The notes: generated by a model not told the origin, from the letters alone. A DNA stretch of 64,000 bases from Terriglobales bacterium (GCA_035567895.1 DATMPC010000104.1:1-64000), one strand, 5' to 3'. Numbered from the stretch's first letter, positions 17,486 through 26,067 are shown. A program made the numbers and translations.

Positions 17486-17611
17486 ATGGTATTCCAGCCC
17501 AATCCACGTCCCGAAATGAAATCGACAAGTCAAGACGCTCCAGCTATCCCAGCGTCAATCTGCGCACTGGCTCGACACCTGGCCAAGGAAAGAGGATCAC
17601 AGGGCTTATAA
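17486..17611 (+). CDS. Very small hypothetical protein (41 aa)
   Basis: The frame reads MVFQPNPRPEMKSTSQDAPA and ends ARHLAKERGSQGL. GGAG at 17475-17478 is ideally spaced (7 nt) from the ATG. A Pro-rich start followed by a basic amphipathic helix looks protein-like. It is probably the first gene of a transcript running into the SDR. No family recognised. Confidence 0.4.
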   Translation: MVFQPNPRPEMKSTSQDAPAIPASICALARHLAKERGSQGL

Positions 17612-17681
17612 AATTGAAGATGGCGAAGGCCCGAGTCGCACAGATCGAAAGCGGGAAACGGCTCGGCTGATCGGAGGCGCT

Positions 17682-18464
17682 TTGATTCAGGAGAAGCCGG
17701 TAGCGGCAATTACAGGTGCGGCACAAGGAATCGGCCGCAGGGTGGCGGAGGTGTTAGCTGATAGAGGGTACCGACTCGCGCTCAACGATCTGCGTATGCC
17801 AGACCAGACGATTCGGTCGATTCAGTCTCGAGGAGGCGAAGCGATAGGCCACTCTGGGAACGTCGCCGAGGAATCGACTGTCGAGGAGTTTGTCCGCAGC
17901 GTGTACGACGCCTGGGGCCGATCGGACGTCCTGGTTAACAACGCGGGCATTAGCTTAATCGCGCCCAGCGAGAGCACTTCGGCAGCGGACTATCGTCGCG
18001 TGTTGGAAGTGAATCTTGTGGCGCCCTTTCTGCTGGCCAAGGCATTCGGCACAAAGATGCTCACAGCCAAACGCGGTTGCATTATCAACGTGGCCTCCGT
18101 AGCTGGACTCGTAGGTATTGCCGACAGGGCTGCCTATAACGCGTCAAAGCATGGGCTGATCGGCCTTACGCGGACGCTTGCGGCCGAATGGGGCGGAAGA
18201 GGTGTACGCGTCAACGCCGTTTGTCCAGGTTGGGTAAAAACCGAAATGGATGCGGCAGATCAGGCCCGTGGCACCTATACAGACGCGGACATCACCAACC
18301 GTGTCCCGATGGGGCGCTTCGCGACACCGGACGATATCGCATCTGCGATCGCGTTTCTTGCCGACGACAAGGAGAGCGGGTTTATCAATGGGCATTGCCT
18401 TACGGTGGACGGTGGGTGGACTGCCGACGGAAGTTGGGAATCGTTGCGGCTCAGCCATCGTTAG
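17682..18464 (+). CDS. Short-chain dehydrogenase/reductase (SDR)
   Basis: A 260-residue classical SDR: nucleotide-binding TGAAQGIGR near residue 12, NNAG motif in VLVNNAGIS, catalytic Ser in INVASVAGL, catalytic Y-x3-K in AAYNASKHG, and the C-terminal NGHCLTVDGGW characteristic of FabG/sugar-dehydrogenase-like members. It would reduce or oxidise an alcohol/ketone with NAD(P). The start is TTG at 17682, with GGAGG only 4 nt ahead; no better in-frame start is visible. The substrate cannot be told. Its place beside a sulfatase-related set allows a role in processing a desulfated alcohol, which is speculation. Confidence 0.85.
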   Translation: MIQEKPVAAITGAAQGIGRRVAEVLADRGYRLALNDLRMPDQTIRSIQSRGGEAIGHSGNVAEESTVEEFVRSVYDAWGRSDVLVNNAGISLIAPSESTSAADYRRVLEVNLVAPFLLAKAFGTKMLTAKRGCIINVASVAGLVGIADRAAYNASKHGLIGLTRTLAAEWGGRGVRVNAVCPGWVKTEMDAADQARGTYTDADITNRVPMGRFATPDDIASAIAFLADDKESGFINGHCLTVDGGWTADGSWESLRLSHR

Positions 18465-18620
18465 CGCATCGAGTTCGTGCCCCAAGTTGGGAGCAGGTTC
18501 AAGAAGACAGAAGCGAGTTGCGAGTAGCCAGCAGCTCTCCCAATCCAACCTACGGGCTCTCCACCATCATCCAAATTTTCAAGTCCGACCAACAACTGAG
18601 TAGTACGTGAGGTATCCCCT

Positions 18621-18806
18621 GTGAGCACCGAACGAACAACTTCTGCTGAAACATGCGGAAACAGCCACCCTCCTACGAAACCGTCACCGGCAGCAGTAGA
18701 GAGAATGCAGCTGGTTTTTCGCCGCACGCATGGCAGAGAAATGACTCAGGAAGATCGGGATTATCTAGGAATCCCTCCTTGCGCTGGCGAGTGTTGCCCG
18801 TACTGA
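18621..18806 (+). CDS. Small hypothetical protein with a CxxxCC tail
   Basis: A 61-residue protein starting from GTG with a GTGAGG-like site 8 nt ahead. The N-terminus is Ser/Thr/Pro-rich. The core MQLVFRRTHGREMTQEDRDY is followed by LGIPPCAGECCPY. The pattern FR..HGR.MT.EDR..LGI resembles a small family I have seen in acidobacteria. The terminal cysteines could bind a metal. It is one of several short genes between the SDR and the soluble kinase. Function unknown. Confidence 0.5.
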   Translation: MSTERTTSAETCGNSHPPTKPSPAAVERMQLVFRRTHGREMTQEDRDYLGIPPCAGECCPY

Positions 18807-19005
18807 CTCTGCGAATTCCAATTTCCCCATTTTTGAAAGCGTGAAGCTGCGTTTATTGTGGCAATGACGTCCAAAGTCCGGACGTACGCGAGCATCAATA
18901 ACTCTGGCATTTTCCAATGCATCTGCGACCAGAGAACAATTTCCTGGCGATTTGCGTATCCTTCCTTGAGCAGCACTGGGCCCCACGAAGGAGGAGCGTC
19001 CTCAA

Positions 19006-19479
19006 ATGAGATCTGCCGTCTCGGTTCTTCTTACTCTCGCCACTCTGACTGTTGCCACTGCAGCCATGCCATTCGCAGGTGATGAATCGCATTCGCTGGT
19101 AATCGTATTCAAAGATGGCCGCCAACAAACCTTCTCCATGTCTGACATAGCGCGAATTGAGTTCAGAAGTCCGGCGAGCCAGTCCTCGGTTGGAAGAGGC
19201 CGATTCCTTGGCAAGTGGAGAGTCGGTGATGGCGCAGGCGGGCACTTCTTTGTCACGCTGGAGCCGACTGGCGAAGCCATGAAGTCTATGGGCGCTGCTC
19301 ACGGCACTTGGACCGTCGTCGATGGGGAGGCGCGCATCAGCTGGGACGATGGCTGGCACGACGCGATCCGAAGAGTTGGCGATAAATACCAAAAGGTGGC
19401 GTTCTCACCGGAGAAGTCGTTCTCCGATAAGCCATCGAACGTAGCTGACGCGGAGAATACGTCTCCGCAGCCTAACTAA
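19006..19479 (+). CDS. Secreted conserved hypothetical protein
   Basis: A 157-residue exported protein: signal peptide MRSAVSVLLTLATLTVATAA, then SLVIVFKDGRQQTFSMSDIA, RIEF and a C-terminal domain FLGKWRVGDGAGGHFFVTLE, followed by AHGTWTVVDGEARISWDDGW. I recall this combination (a DGR-type strand motif plus a lipocalin-like GKWRVGDG..GTW domain) as a family in acidobacteria with no known function. GGAGGA lies 9 nt ahead of the ATG. It probably resides in the periplasm. Confidence 0.7.
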   Translation: MRSAVSVLLTLATLTVATAAMPFAGDESHSLVIVFKDGRQQTFSMSDIARIEFRSPASQSSVGRGRFLGKWRVGDGAGGHFFVTLEPTGEAMKSMGAAHGTWTVVDGEARISWDDGWHDAIRRVGDKYQKVAFSPEKSFSDKPSNVADAENTSPQPN

Positions 19480-19734
19480 ACGGCTCTAGAGCTGGCTGCG
19501 GCTGAGAGGCTCTGCTGCCCGGCGTACAATTGAATTACATCTTTATACGCATCTCTCCCGCCTATTGAGGGCTGGTTCATTTGCGCATCCAGATGCCGGA
19601 GGTTTCGGCGCAGGAGCAGACGTGAACCCAGCCCGGCAGCAACACAAAAAAACGCTGGCACTTTCTCGTCGCTCGTTGGATCTGTTGGAGCGATTACCCC
19701 GCACGAAGTAGCTCGTAGATAAAAGGAGACAAAC

Positions 19735-19875
19735 GTGAGAGAAGAAAAGCCAAGATGTGAAACGTGCACCTACGACACCAGGTGCGATCCTATAACCTCA
19801 GTGAGCAAGTGTTTGTACTGCGGAAACTATCCTTTACCGAACGCTGCGGCGCAGCCAGGCCAGAAGCTGAAATGA
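19735..19875 (+). CDS. Very small cysteine-rich protein (46 aa)
   Basis: A GTG start with AGGAG 6 nt ahead; the frame reads VREEKPRCETCTYDTRCDPI, then TSVSKCLYCGNYPLPN. Cysteines form C-x2-C-x5-C ... C-x2-C, a likely zinc ribbon. It is followed 48 bp later by a second short Cys-rich gene and then a coiled-coil gene on the same strand, so the three probably share a transcript. Confidence 0.55.
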   Translation: MREEKPRCETCTYDTRCDPITSVSKCLYCGNYPLPNAAAQPGQKLK

Positions 19876-19923
19876 AATTCCCAAATACGTCATGCGCGCG
19901 CATGGACGGAATCGAGTTGTTCC

Positions 19924-20088
19924 ATGGCATCCCAAAGCTGTAACTGCGGGCACCAAAAACGCGATCACACCATTGTGAAATCCAGCAATTACGGCTCTTG
20001 CAAGATCTGCCTATGCAATTCCTATCGGGCGGTTGGAGCAAAAGTGCTTGAGCCACTTCCCGTAACGGGCAAACTAACGCCGGGTTAG
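19924..20088 (+). CDS. Very small cysteine-rich protein (54 aa)
   Basis: Reads MASQSCNCGHQKRDHTIVKS, then GSCKICLCNSYRAVGAKVLE. The CxCxH ... CxxCxC pattern suggests one zinc site. The ribosome site is weak, possibly because translation couples to the gene upstream. It ends 6 bp before the coiled-coil gene. No known family. Confidence 0.5.
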   Translation: MASQSCNCGHQKRDHTIVKSSNYGSCKICLCNSYRAVGAKVLEPLPVTGKLTPG

Positions 20089-20094
20089 GCGAAC

Positions 20095-20295
20095 ATGCAA
20101 TTGCATTCAGGCCTGAGGTATTTCATGCTTGCACGTCACAAAAAGGCGCTTTCAGATATGAAGTCGGCGGAGAAGAAACTAAAGGACGCCCGGACTAAAT
20201 ACGCCAAAACACGAGAAGCACTGGAAAAGGCGCAAAAGGGTGTCGCAAGCGCCAAGGCTAGGCTCGCCGCCGCCCAGGAACTATGGGAGTCGTAA
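20095..20295 (+). CDS. Small coiled-coil protein
   Basis: A 66-residue protein that, after a short leader, is one long charged helix: HKKALSDMKSAEKKLKDART, then KYAKTREALEKAQKGVASAK. Heptad spacing of Ala/Leu is visible. The start at 20095 or at the internal Met at 20125 cannot be decided. It follows two zinc-ribbon-like mini-genes with little spacing. It could be a structural or chaperone-like peptide; function unknown. Confidence 0.5.
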   Translation: MQLHSGLRYFMLARHKKALSDMKSAEKKLKDARTKYAKTREALEKAQKGVASAKARLAAAQELWES

Positions 20296-20401
20296 TCGGT
20301 TTATGAGCTTCAGTGATTGCGCACAAATCTTAAAGGATAGTCGTAAAAAAGTAAGGAGCCTGCAGTCGGTGCCGACCAGAAAAGAGCGGAATACTGTTGT
20401 G

Positions 20402-20611
20402 TCAAAGAGCGATTTGCGCTTCTCTGGCAATTCTGGCGACTGCTTCGCCGAAGGTTTCTGCCTTTGCGGCCACCTTCGGCCGGGAAAGCTTCTGCGCTTG
20501 CTGACGAACACGATATTCGTCATTTAGACGAGCGAGACGTTTCTTGGCGGCTTCAGAATTGGCCTTCATCCGCTCAATAGTTTCTTGAGAATGTTGGCTT
20601 GAATTCTTCAT
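20402..20611 (-). CDS. Small helical basic protein
   Basis: A 69-residue protein MKNSSQHSQETIERMKANSE, AAKKRLARLNDEYRVRQQAQ, ending GEAVARIAREAQIAL. It is strongly helical and basic. It starts at the internal Met because the upstream part (MLISPTRWCDL) is not protein-like. It stands convergent to the coiled-coil gene. No family recognised. Confidence 0.45.
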   Translation of the reverse strand: MKNSSQHSQETIERMKANSEAAKKRLARLNDEYRVRQQAQKLSRPKVAAKAETFGEAVARIAREAQIAL

Positions 20612-20909
20612 CAGATCACACCAGCGGGTTGGGGATATAAGCACAAAACAAGTTGAATAGAGAGCATTTATCTTCGATGAGTCAACGTCCGATTAGGGGC
20701 GCCATTGCAGCTTTCAGGACACCCATGAGATGCCAAGAGCGCCCGTGCAGTTGCAAACAAAGTGACGTGTGCAACTTGTCGTTTGACCCGACTCCGCAAA
20801 CGGCATAGTCTCAACGAAGTAGGTAGGCTGCGGACTGGCTTCCGCTTATCCCATCCGAATTTTGCTTGGAGCCCCCTCAGGCGTCTCACGCCAGGAAAGG
20901 AAATCTATC

Positions 20910-21080
20910 GTGCCCTCAAAGCGAACCCTTTCTAGCAAATCTCCCTTAGACACCGCAGAGTCCCGAAAGGTGCTGGCCTCGATCAAACGTGGCTTGCGAC
21001 GAGTGAAGCGTGATCTGGAAGCGATTCGATCCGCGTCAAATGCTCAAGCAGAGAAGACTCCTATCCCTGCAGAAGGGTGA
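20910..21080 (+). CDS. Small basic helical protein
   Basis: A GTG start preceded by AGGAAAGGAAA; 56 residues, core ESRKVLASIKRGLRRVKRDL, then EAIRSASNAQ. The Arg/Lys spacing gives an amphipathic basic helix that could bind nucleic acid, but this is only composition. It is convergent with the soluble kinase gene. Function unknown. Confidence 0.45.
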   Translation: MPSKRTLSSKSPLDTAESRKVLASIKRGLRRVKRDLEAIRSASNAQAEKTPIPAEG

Positions 21081-21219
21081 ACGAAGCGTGTAGGGCAGGC
21101 CACGAACTGCACAAGGCGGACCGTCGAGCGCCCAGCGGAGAAACTTGCTGCGCTTCAACTGGACGCTGATAATCCATTCAGCGTCGCTAACTGTAACGTT
21201 GTCGAATGTCGGTAAATTA

Positions 21220-21960
21220 CTACGCAGCGCTGATTGCGTCTCGCACAAATTCCGTCCTTGCCTCTGCAATAAGTTCCGTTCCGATTCCCGGAATGGACTG
21301 TATGGACAGTGTTCCGCCGATCATGCGCAGGCGCTCCTGCATCGTGGCTAGCCCCAGTCCACCGATTTGCATTGCAGGATCGAATCCGATGCCGAAGTCC
21401 TTGATTTGTAGCAAGACTCTTCCATTGCTGGCTTTGAGGCGCACTTCAACGCGTTTCGATTGGCTGTGCTTCACGGCGTTGCTAAGGGCCTCTTGTGCCA
21501 CGCGGTACAAGCACAGGGAAACATCCTCGGGCAAAATCGGGGTGATGTTGTCAGCTTGAAGATCGATCGCTATGCGGTGTTGGCCTGCCATCTGCCTGCA
21601 GACTTCCTTCAAGGCAATTGGAAGGCCAAGATGCTGGAGCTTTGAAGAGTGCAACCGATGCGACAAGTTGTGAACATCCGTGGCTAACTCTTTTATTTCG
21701 GCCAGGGCCTGATTCAATTTGTCACGGACTGAACCTGCACAGTCCTGCTCAACTGTTAGAAGGTCCAGCTCGACTGCGAGCAACGAGAGACGCTGGCCGA
21801 TGTCGTCGTGTAACTCTCGCGCAAGATGCTTGCGTTCTTCTTCCGCCAGGGCGATTAACCGGCCGCTTAGACCTAGTTCTTCAGCGGTGGAGCCTGCTTT
21901 CGCCTGCACAGGAACGGAACTCAGTTCGTTTGAAACGTGCGACTCGAAGTGGGAGAACAT
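21220..21960 (-). CDS. Soluble histidine kinase core (HisKA_3 + HATPase)
   Basis: A 246-residue kinase with almost no sensor part: about 30 N-terminal residues, then HisKA_3 with H51 in LARELHDDIGQRLSLLAVEL, and a HATPase with SNAVKHSQSK, DFGIGFDP and GGLGLATMQERLRMIGG. It is paralogous to the C-terminal half of the PAS kinase at 14870, sharing ELHDDIGQRL and the following helix. With no input domain it probably relies on another protein for its signal. It is divergent from the FGE/sulfatase genes, across a 565-bp region carrying one good and one weak palindrome. Confidence 0.85.
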   Translation of the reverse strand: MFSHFESHVSNELSSVPVQAKAGSTAEELGLSGRLIALAEEERKHLARELHDDIGQRLSLLAVELDLLTVEQDCAGSVRDKLNQALAEIKELATDVHNLSHRLHSSKLQHLGLPIALKEVCRQMAGQHRIAIDLQADNITPILPEDVSLCLYRVAQEALSNAVKHSQSKRVEVRLKASNGRVLLQIKDFGIGFDPAMQIGGLGLATMQERLRMIGGTLSIQSIPGIGTELIAEARTEFVRDAISAA

Positions 21961-22525
21961 AAGCGTCGCTCACTTGCTGTGACAGCAGAAGGACTGGTGG
22001 ACTGCGAGAGTGGTTACAGCAGCCAGGTCGAAGTCAAACAGAACTCCTCTGTCACTTTACTTTGCGTTCGCATTCTACGGGGCAAGTTGGCGTTGTCAAG
22101 TTAAAAAGTAACGTCTAATTGATTACTACTAGCAATAATAGGTGGCCAAACCTGTAAGTATGCCACTTCGGGAATTCCGAGAATAGTGTCTACAAGCCAA
22201 TGGTTGTCCTGAATTGGTCCGCCTACCTGCCATAAATGACAGGGTACCACTCAGTAATCTTCAAGAAAACAAGCAGAGTCGCCGTGCTGGCGAACGAGAC
22301 CTGAGCAAAGAGGTCAGATTGGCTCACAAATCTACCAGCCAACACTCGTGCCAATCTCTAGCATTTCTGACAGTTCAATGGGCTGCCCCCGGCAACTCTA
22401 ATTGCCAACGACTTGGCAAGGCAGAAGATTTCCAGGCGTCGGAGGTCGTGAGCAGCTAACGACCGCTCACCTCGGCCGAGGAATTCCTCCGCAAGTCGTA
22501 TCCCAATCTGGGTCGAACTGTCCTT
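21961..22525. other. Divergent control region between kinase and FGE genes
   Basis: No gene is seen in 565 bp. It holds the operator at 22227, a weaker copy at 22358-22373 (CTAGCATTTCTGACAG), an isolated half-site CTGTCA at 22049 and a TGCTGTGACAGCA palindrome at 21976. The stretch 22090-22160 is notably AT-rich and may hold a promoter. Confidence 0.5.
22227..22242. promoter_or_regulatory. Palindromic operator, one mismatch
   Basis: CTGCCATAAATGACAG, matching CTGTCA-N4-TGACAG at 11 of 12 fixed positions. Upstream of the FGE-sulfatase pair and of the divergent kinase gene. Confidence 0.6.
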
Positions 22526-23542
22526 ATGCAAACCATTGAGAGTCAGTCGCTTCCCGAAACTAATAGCAGCCAATCGCCACTCGAAAATGACATGGTCTGG
22601 GTTCCCGGCGGAACCTTCCAGATGGGATCCGATCATCACTACCCGGAGGAAGCCCCCGCGCACTCAGTCACCGTCGAGGGATTCTGGGTCGACAAATATG
22701 AGGTAACGAACGAACAGTTTGCCCGCTTTATCGAGGAGACGAAGTACATCACCACGGCTGAACGTCCGCCTCGGGCCGAAGACTATCCAGGAGCCTTGCC
22801 GGAGATGCTGCAGCCTGCATCGGTCGTCTTTCAGAAACCAACGGGCCGCGTTGACCTAAGCAATCACTACAACTGGTGGACCTACATTCAGGGCGCGAAC
22901 TGGCGGCATCCCGAAGGGCCGCAGAGTTCGATCAAAGACCGTGGCCAACATCCTGTAGTTCATCTTGCTTACGAAGACGCTGAAGCATATGCCAAATGGG
23001 CAGGGAAGGAATTACCCACAGAAGCTGAGTGGGAGTTTGCCGCGCGGGGTGGGCTTGCCAGTGCGGCCTACGCCTGGGGGGAGGAGCTCACACCCGGCGG
23101 CAAACACATGGCCAACGTTTGGCAGGGCGAATTCCCGTGGCAGAACCTGCGGAGCGACGGATACGAACGAACTTCTCCAGTTGGCCAGTTTCCCGCCAAC
23201 GGCTACGGCGTTTTCGACATGATCGGCAACGTTTGGGAGTGGACTACGGATTGGTATGCCGCACGCCATGCCGTGACCAAACCGTGTTGCGGAAACATAG
23301 GTCCCAAAGTGGGATCCATCGAGCAAAGCTACGATCCGCAAATGCCGGGCATCAGAATCCCACGCAAGGTTATTAAAGGCGGGTCCTATTTGTGCGCGCC
23401 GAACTATTGCCGCCGCTACCGTCCGGCTGCGCGCATGGCACAGCCAATAGACACATCCACGTGCCACGTCGGATTGCGATTGATTGTAAGAAAGCCGGCA
23501 GCGGAGAAGTGCGCATGTCACAACTCAGAACAGAAGAAATGA
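22526..23542 (+). CDS. Formylglycine-generating enzyme (sulfatase maturase)
   Basis: A 338-residue FGE/SUMF1-family oxidase that converts the active-site Cys of sulfatases to formylglycine. It shows the entry motif MVWVPGGTFQMGSDHHYPEE, VTNEQFARFIEET, PVVHLAYEDAEAYAKWAGKE, LPTEAEWEFAARGG, IGNVWEWTTDWY and the active-site segment GGSYLCAPNYCRRYRPAAR. C290 and C295 have the 5-residue spacing of the copper-binding Cys pair of SUMF1, so it should be a true oxygen-dependent maturase rather than a non-catalytic FGE-like domain. Two further cysteines (KPCCGN) are nearby. There is no signal peptide, so maturation is cytoplasmic. The sulfatase gene follows 55 bp later. Confidence 0.92.
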   Translation: MQTIESQSLPETNSSQSPLENDMVWVPGGTFQMGSDHHYPEEAPAHSVTVEGFWVDKYEVTNEQFARFIEETKYITTAERPPRAEDYPGALPEMLQPASVVFQKPTGRVDLSNHYNWWTYIQGANWRHPEGPQSSIKDRGQHPVVHLAYEDAEAYAKWAGKELPTEAEWEFAARGGLASAAYAWGEELTPGGKHMANVWQGEFPWQNLRSDGYERTSPVGQFPANGYGVFDMIGNVWEWTTDWYAARHAVTKPCCGNIGPKVGSIEQSYDPQMPGIRIPRKVIKGGSYLCAPNYCRRYRPAARMAQPIDTSTCHVGLRLIVRKPAAEKCACHNSEQKK

Positions 23543-23597
23543 AGCGTCTGCACTAACCGTCAACCGCTTTCACCGCTCTTAAGGAGATCAAGAATAT

Positions 23598-25133
23598 ATG
23601 CCGGAAAAAGCAAAGGAACTCACCAAGAAGCCCAACATCCTAATCATCTGGGGCGACGACATCGGATGGTTCAACGTCAGCGCCTACAACCACGGCGTCA
23701 TGGGATATCGCACACCCAATATTGACCGCGTTGCCAAAGAAGGTTGTCTGTTCACTGACTGGTATGGCCAGCAGAGTTGTACCGCCGGCCGTGCCGCATT
23801 TATCACCGGGCAATCGCCAATCCGTACCGGTCTTACGAAAGTTGGACTTCCCGGAGCCAATCTGGGACTTCAACCCGAAGACCCAACTATTGCCGAAATC
23901 CTGAAGCCGCTCGGCTATACTACCGGCCAGTTTGGCAAGAACCACCTCGGTGACCGCGACGAGTTCCTACCCACCGCTCATGGCTTTGACGAGTTCTTCG
24001 GCAACCTCTACCACTTAAACGCCGAGCAGGAACCAGAGAACCCCGACTATCCAAAGGATCCTGAGTTCAAGAAGAAGTTCGGGCCGCGTGGTGTGCTCCA
24101 CAGCTGGGCAAACCCGGATGGCACACAAAAAATCGAAAACACGGGCCCGCTGAACACAAAACGCATGGAGACTGTGGATGAGGAGTTCCTGAAGGCGAGC
24201 TTGACCTTCATCGAGAAGGCGGCAAAGGACGACAAGCCATTCTTTGTTTGGTGGAACTCGACCCGCATGCACATCTTCACGCACCTCAAGAAGGAGTCGG
24301 AAGGTGTGACCGGTTTGGGTCTGTATCCCGACGGCATGGTGGAGCACGACGGCCACGTTGGACAGCTTCTCAACAAGCTCGATCAGCTGGGCATTGCCGA
24401 CAACACCATAGTCATGTATTCAACCGACAACGGCGCCGAGGTGATGAGCTGGCCCGATGGTGGGGCTACACCCTTTCGCGGTGAGAAGGACACTAACTAT
24501 GAGGGCGGCTGGCGCGTTCCATGCGCGATCCGCTGGCCGGGCGTGCTCAAACCCGGAAGTGTGTCCAATGAAGTGTTCTCCCACACCGACATGCTCCCAA
24601 CATTGGCGGCAGCCGCAGGTGAACCGAACATTGTCGAAAAACTCAAGAAGGGCCACAAAGCCGGCAACAAGACGTTCCAGGTCCACATCGACGGCTTCAA
24701 CCTCATCCCATTCTTCAAGGGGGAGGTCAAAGAGAATCCCAGAAAGGGATTCCTGTATTGGAGCGACGACGGCGACCTGATGGCACTGCGGGTGGACAAC
24801 TGGAAGGTCCATTTCATGGTGCAGAACGCCCATGGTCTCGGCGTATGGAAGCAGCCCTTCGAATCGCTGCGTGCCCCCGATCTCTACAACCTAAGGAGCG
24901 ATCCATTCGAGAGAGCTACCGAGGATGCCTCGATGTTCTATGACAAATGGATGGCAGACCGCTCGTTTGTGCTGGTACCGGCGCAGGCGATCGTTGGCGA
25001 ATTTCTCAAGACCTTTGAGGAGTTCCCGCCACGACAAAAACCGGCTAGCTTCAGTATTGATCAAGCCCTGGAGAAGGCGCGGCAGACCAAGAAGTCCATG
25101 GCCGGGGCGGCAGGCGGCGCAGCGGCGGCCTAG
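23598..25133 (+). CDS. Type I arylsulfatase (511 aa)
   Basis: A cytoplasmic sulfatase in an apparent operon with its maturase. NILIIWGDDIGWFNVSAYNH carries the metal-binding Asp pair. The modified Cys is C61 in C61-T-A-G-R65, followed by AAFITGQSPIRTGL; alanine replaces the usual proline of CxPxR, a variant accepted by FGE in some families. YSTDNGAEVMSWPDGG gives the later metal ligands. AAGEPNIVEKLKKGHKAGNK and the C-terminal VPAQAIVGEFLKTFEEFP resemble a subgroup often annotated arylsulfatase in proteobacteria. Ala/Gly-rich tail. No signal peptide. A strong terminator follows. Confidence 0.92.
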   Translation: MPEKAKELTKKPNILIIWGDDIGWFNVSAYNHGVMGYRTPNIDRVAKEGCLFTDWYGQQSCTAGRAAFITGQSPIRTGLTKVGLPGANLGLQPEDPTIAEILKPLGYTTGQFGKNHLGDRDEFLPTAHGFDEFFGNLYHLNAEQEPENPDYPKDPEFKKKFGPRGVLHSWANPDGTQKIENTGPLNTKRMETVDEEFLKASLTFIEKAAKDDKPFFVWWNSTRMHIFTHLKKESEGVTGLGLYPDGMVEHDGHVGQLLNKLDQLGIADNTIVMYSTDNGAEVMSWPDGGATPFRGEKDTNYEGGWRVPCAIRWPGVLKPGSVSNEVFSHTDMLPTLAAAAGEPNIVEKLKKGHKAGNKTFQVHIDGFNLIPFFKGEVKENPRKGFLYWSDDGDLMALRVDNWKVHFMVQNAHGLGVWKQPFESLRAPDLYNLRSDPFERATEDASMFYDKWMADRSFVLVPAQAIVGEFLKTFEEFPPRQKPASFSIDQALEKARQTKKSMAGAAGGAAAA

Positions 25134-25165
25134 GCAACGGTTGAAGGCGCATGAAGACAGTCCAT

Positions 25166-25210
25166 CGCTGCGCCGCAAGAGAGATCTGGCGGCGCAGCGG
25201 CTCTTTTCTT
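25166..25210 (+). terminator. Intrinsic terminator after the FGE-sulfatase operon
   Basis: An 11-bp perfect stem (CGCTGCGCCGC/GCGGCGCAGCG, 12-nt loop) followed by GCTCTTTTCTT. It ends 7 bp before the next start codon. Confidence 0.85.
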
Positions 25211-25217
25211 AAGCCTC

Positions 25218-25598
25218 ATGAACAATGAGATTGCAATTCCGGTTCCTGATTTAGCAAGCGACGACCATTTCGCCTGCGAGCGATCGGCAAAGTGGAATAA
25301 AGATTTTAAGTTCCTGCTTCGGGAAACCCGCGTAATCACCTTGCTGCTGCGACATCCGGATGTGCCTTGGCACGCCAAAGTGATTGCCGCTTGCACGCTC
25401 GGCTACCTCCTCAGTCCGATCCAGGTAATACCCACCTTCATTCCTGTAATTGGACAGTTGGACGATCTGGCAGTTCTCCTCATCGGGATGAAACTGCTTC
25501 GCACGCTTACACCGAGAACGGTGCTGGTTGAATGCGAGGCGAAGACTCAAGAGTCGTTAGTCGTAGGCCACGACGCATCTCCGAAGAAATCGGCATGA
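25218..25598 (+). CDS. YkvA-like DUF1232 membrane protein
   Basis: A 126-residue protein matching DUF1232: RHPDVPWHAKVIAACTLGYL, LSPIQVIPTFIPVIGQLDD, LAVLLIGMKLLRTLTP. The family has one or two short hydrophobic helices around the invariant SP..P.P..G..DD core, and its function is unknown. It lies directly behind the terminator of the sulfatase operon. Its last codons are followed within 20 bp by the next secreted-protein gene, so those two are probably co-transcribed. Confidence 0.8.
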   Translation: MNNEIAIPVPDLASDDHFACERSAKWNKDFKFLLRETRVITLLLRHPDVPWHAKVIAACTLGYLLSPIQVIPTFIPVIGQLDDLAVLLIGMKLLRTLTPRTVLVECEAKTQESLVVGHDASPKKSA

Positions 25599-25618
25599 AT
25601 CGACGGAAGGAAGGATAT

Positions 25619-26047
25619 ATGAAGACGATTTCAATAAACCAGTTTGCGACTAAGGGCATGCTTCTGTTGACTCTGTTCAGCCTTACGTCTTTCGTGGCTG
25701 CTCAATATCGTGCGGGTAGGGGCGCGGTGGGCGGATGGCAGCATCTGGGCAACGCTCATGTAGACGGCCGAGCGGATCACGACAAAATCGAAGTCGGGGG
25801 AGGAACGTTTTCCGCCCTTGAACTGGGAGTTACGAATGGCTCGATCGGCTTCGAGCGAATCGTTATCCATTTCCGCAATGGTGGAGACGAAGTTCTACCT
25901 GTCGGTGAAGTTGTTCGCTCCGGCAGTCGCACTCGAGCCATTCCGCTTCGCGGCGGCGCACGCGAGATCAGGAATGTCGAAATCTGGTACCAGAAAGGGA
26001 AATACAACGAGGGCAAACCCAGAGTGGATTTGTTCGGCAGACGCTGA
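25619..26047 (+). CDS. Secreted DUF2541-like protein
   Basis: A 142-residue protein with a signal peptide (KGMLLLTLFSLTSFVAAQ) and a mature domain HDKIEVGGGTFSALELGVTN, GSIGFERIVIHFRNGGDEVL, then IPLRGGAREIRNVEIWYQKG. The alternating strands with an R.I..V.I.Y ending resemble DUF2541-type domains; this is recognition by eye. GGAAGGAAGG directly precedes the chosen ATG at 25619, although a longer frame opens at 25532. The final codons (FGRR stop) sit in an 18-bp direct repeat that marks the edge of the rearranged DUF1254 region. Confidence 0.6.
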   Translation: MKTISINQFATKGMLLLTLFSLTSFVAAQYRAGRGAVGGWQHLGNAHVDGRADHDKIEVGGGTFSALELGVTNGSIGFERIVIHFRNGGDEVLPVGEVVRSGSRTRAIPLRGGAREIRNVEIWYQKGKYNEGKPRVDLFGRR

Positions 26048-26067
26048 CAGTTCGGCAGACGCTGACA
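26033..26067. repeat. Short tandem repeat at a rearrangement edge
   Basis: TTCGGCAGACGCTGACA occurs at 26033-26049 and again at 26051-26067. The first copy encodes the end of the DUF2541-like protein; the second lies just before the truncated DUF1254 fragment. Confidence 0.85.

Noticed and set aside
20303-20527. Plus-strand frame MSFSDCAQILKDSRKKVRSL.. overlapping the small minus-strand gene
   Set aside because: The first 30 residues look possible, but the remainder is antisense to a better helical frame and there is no ribosome site.
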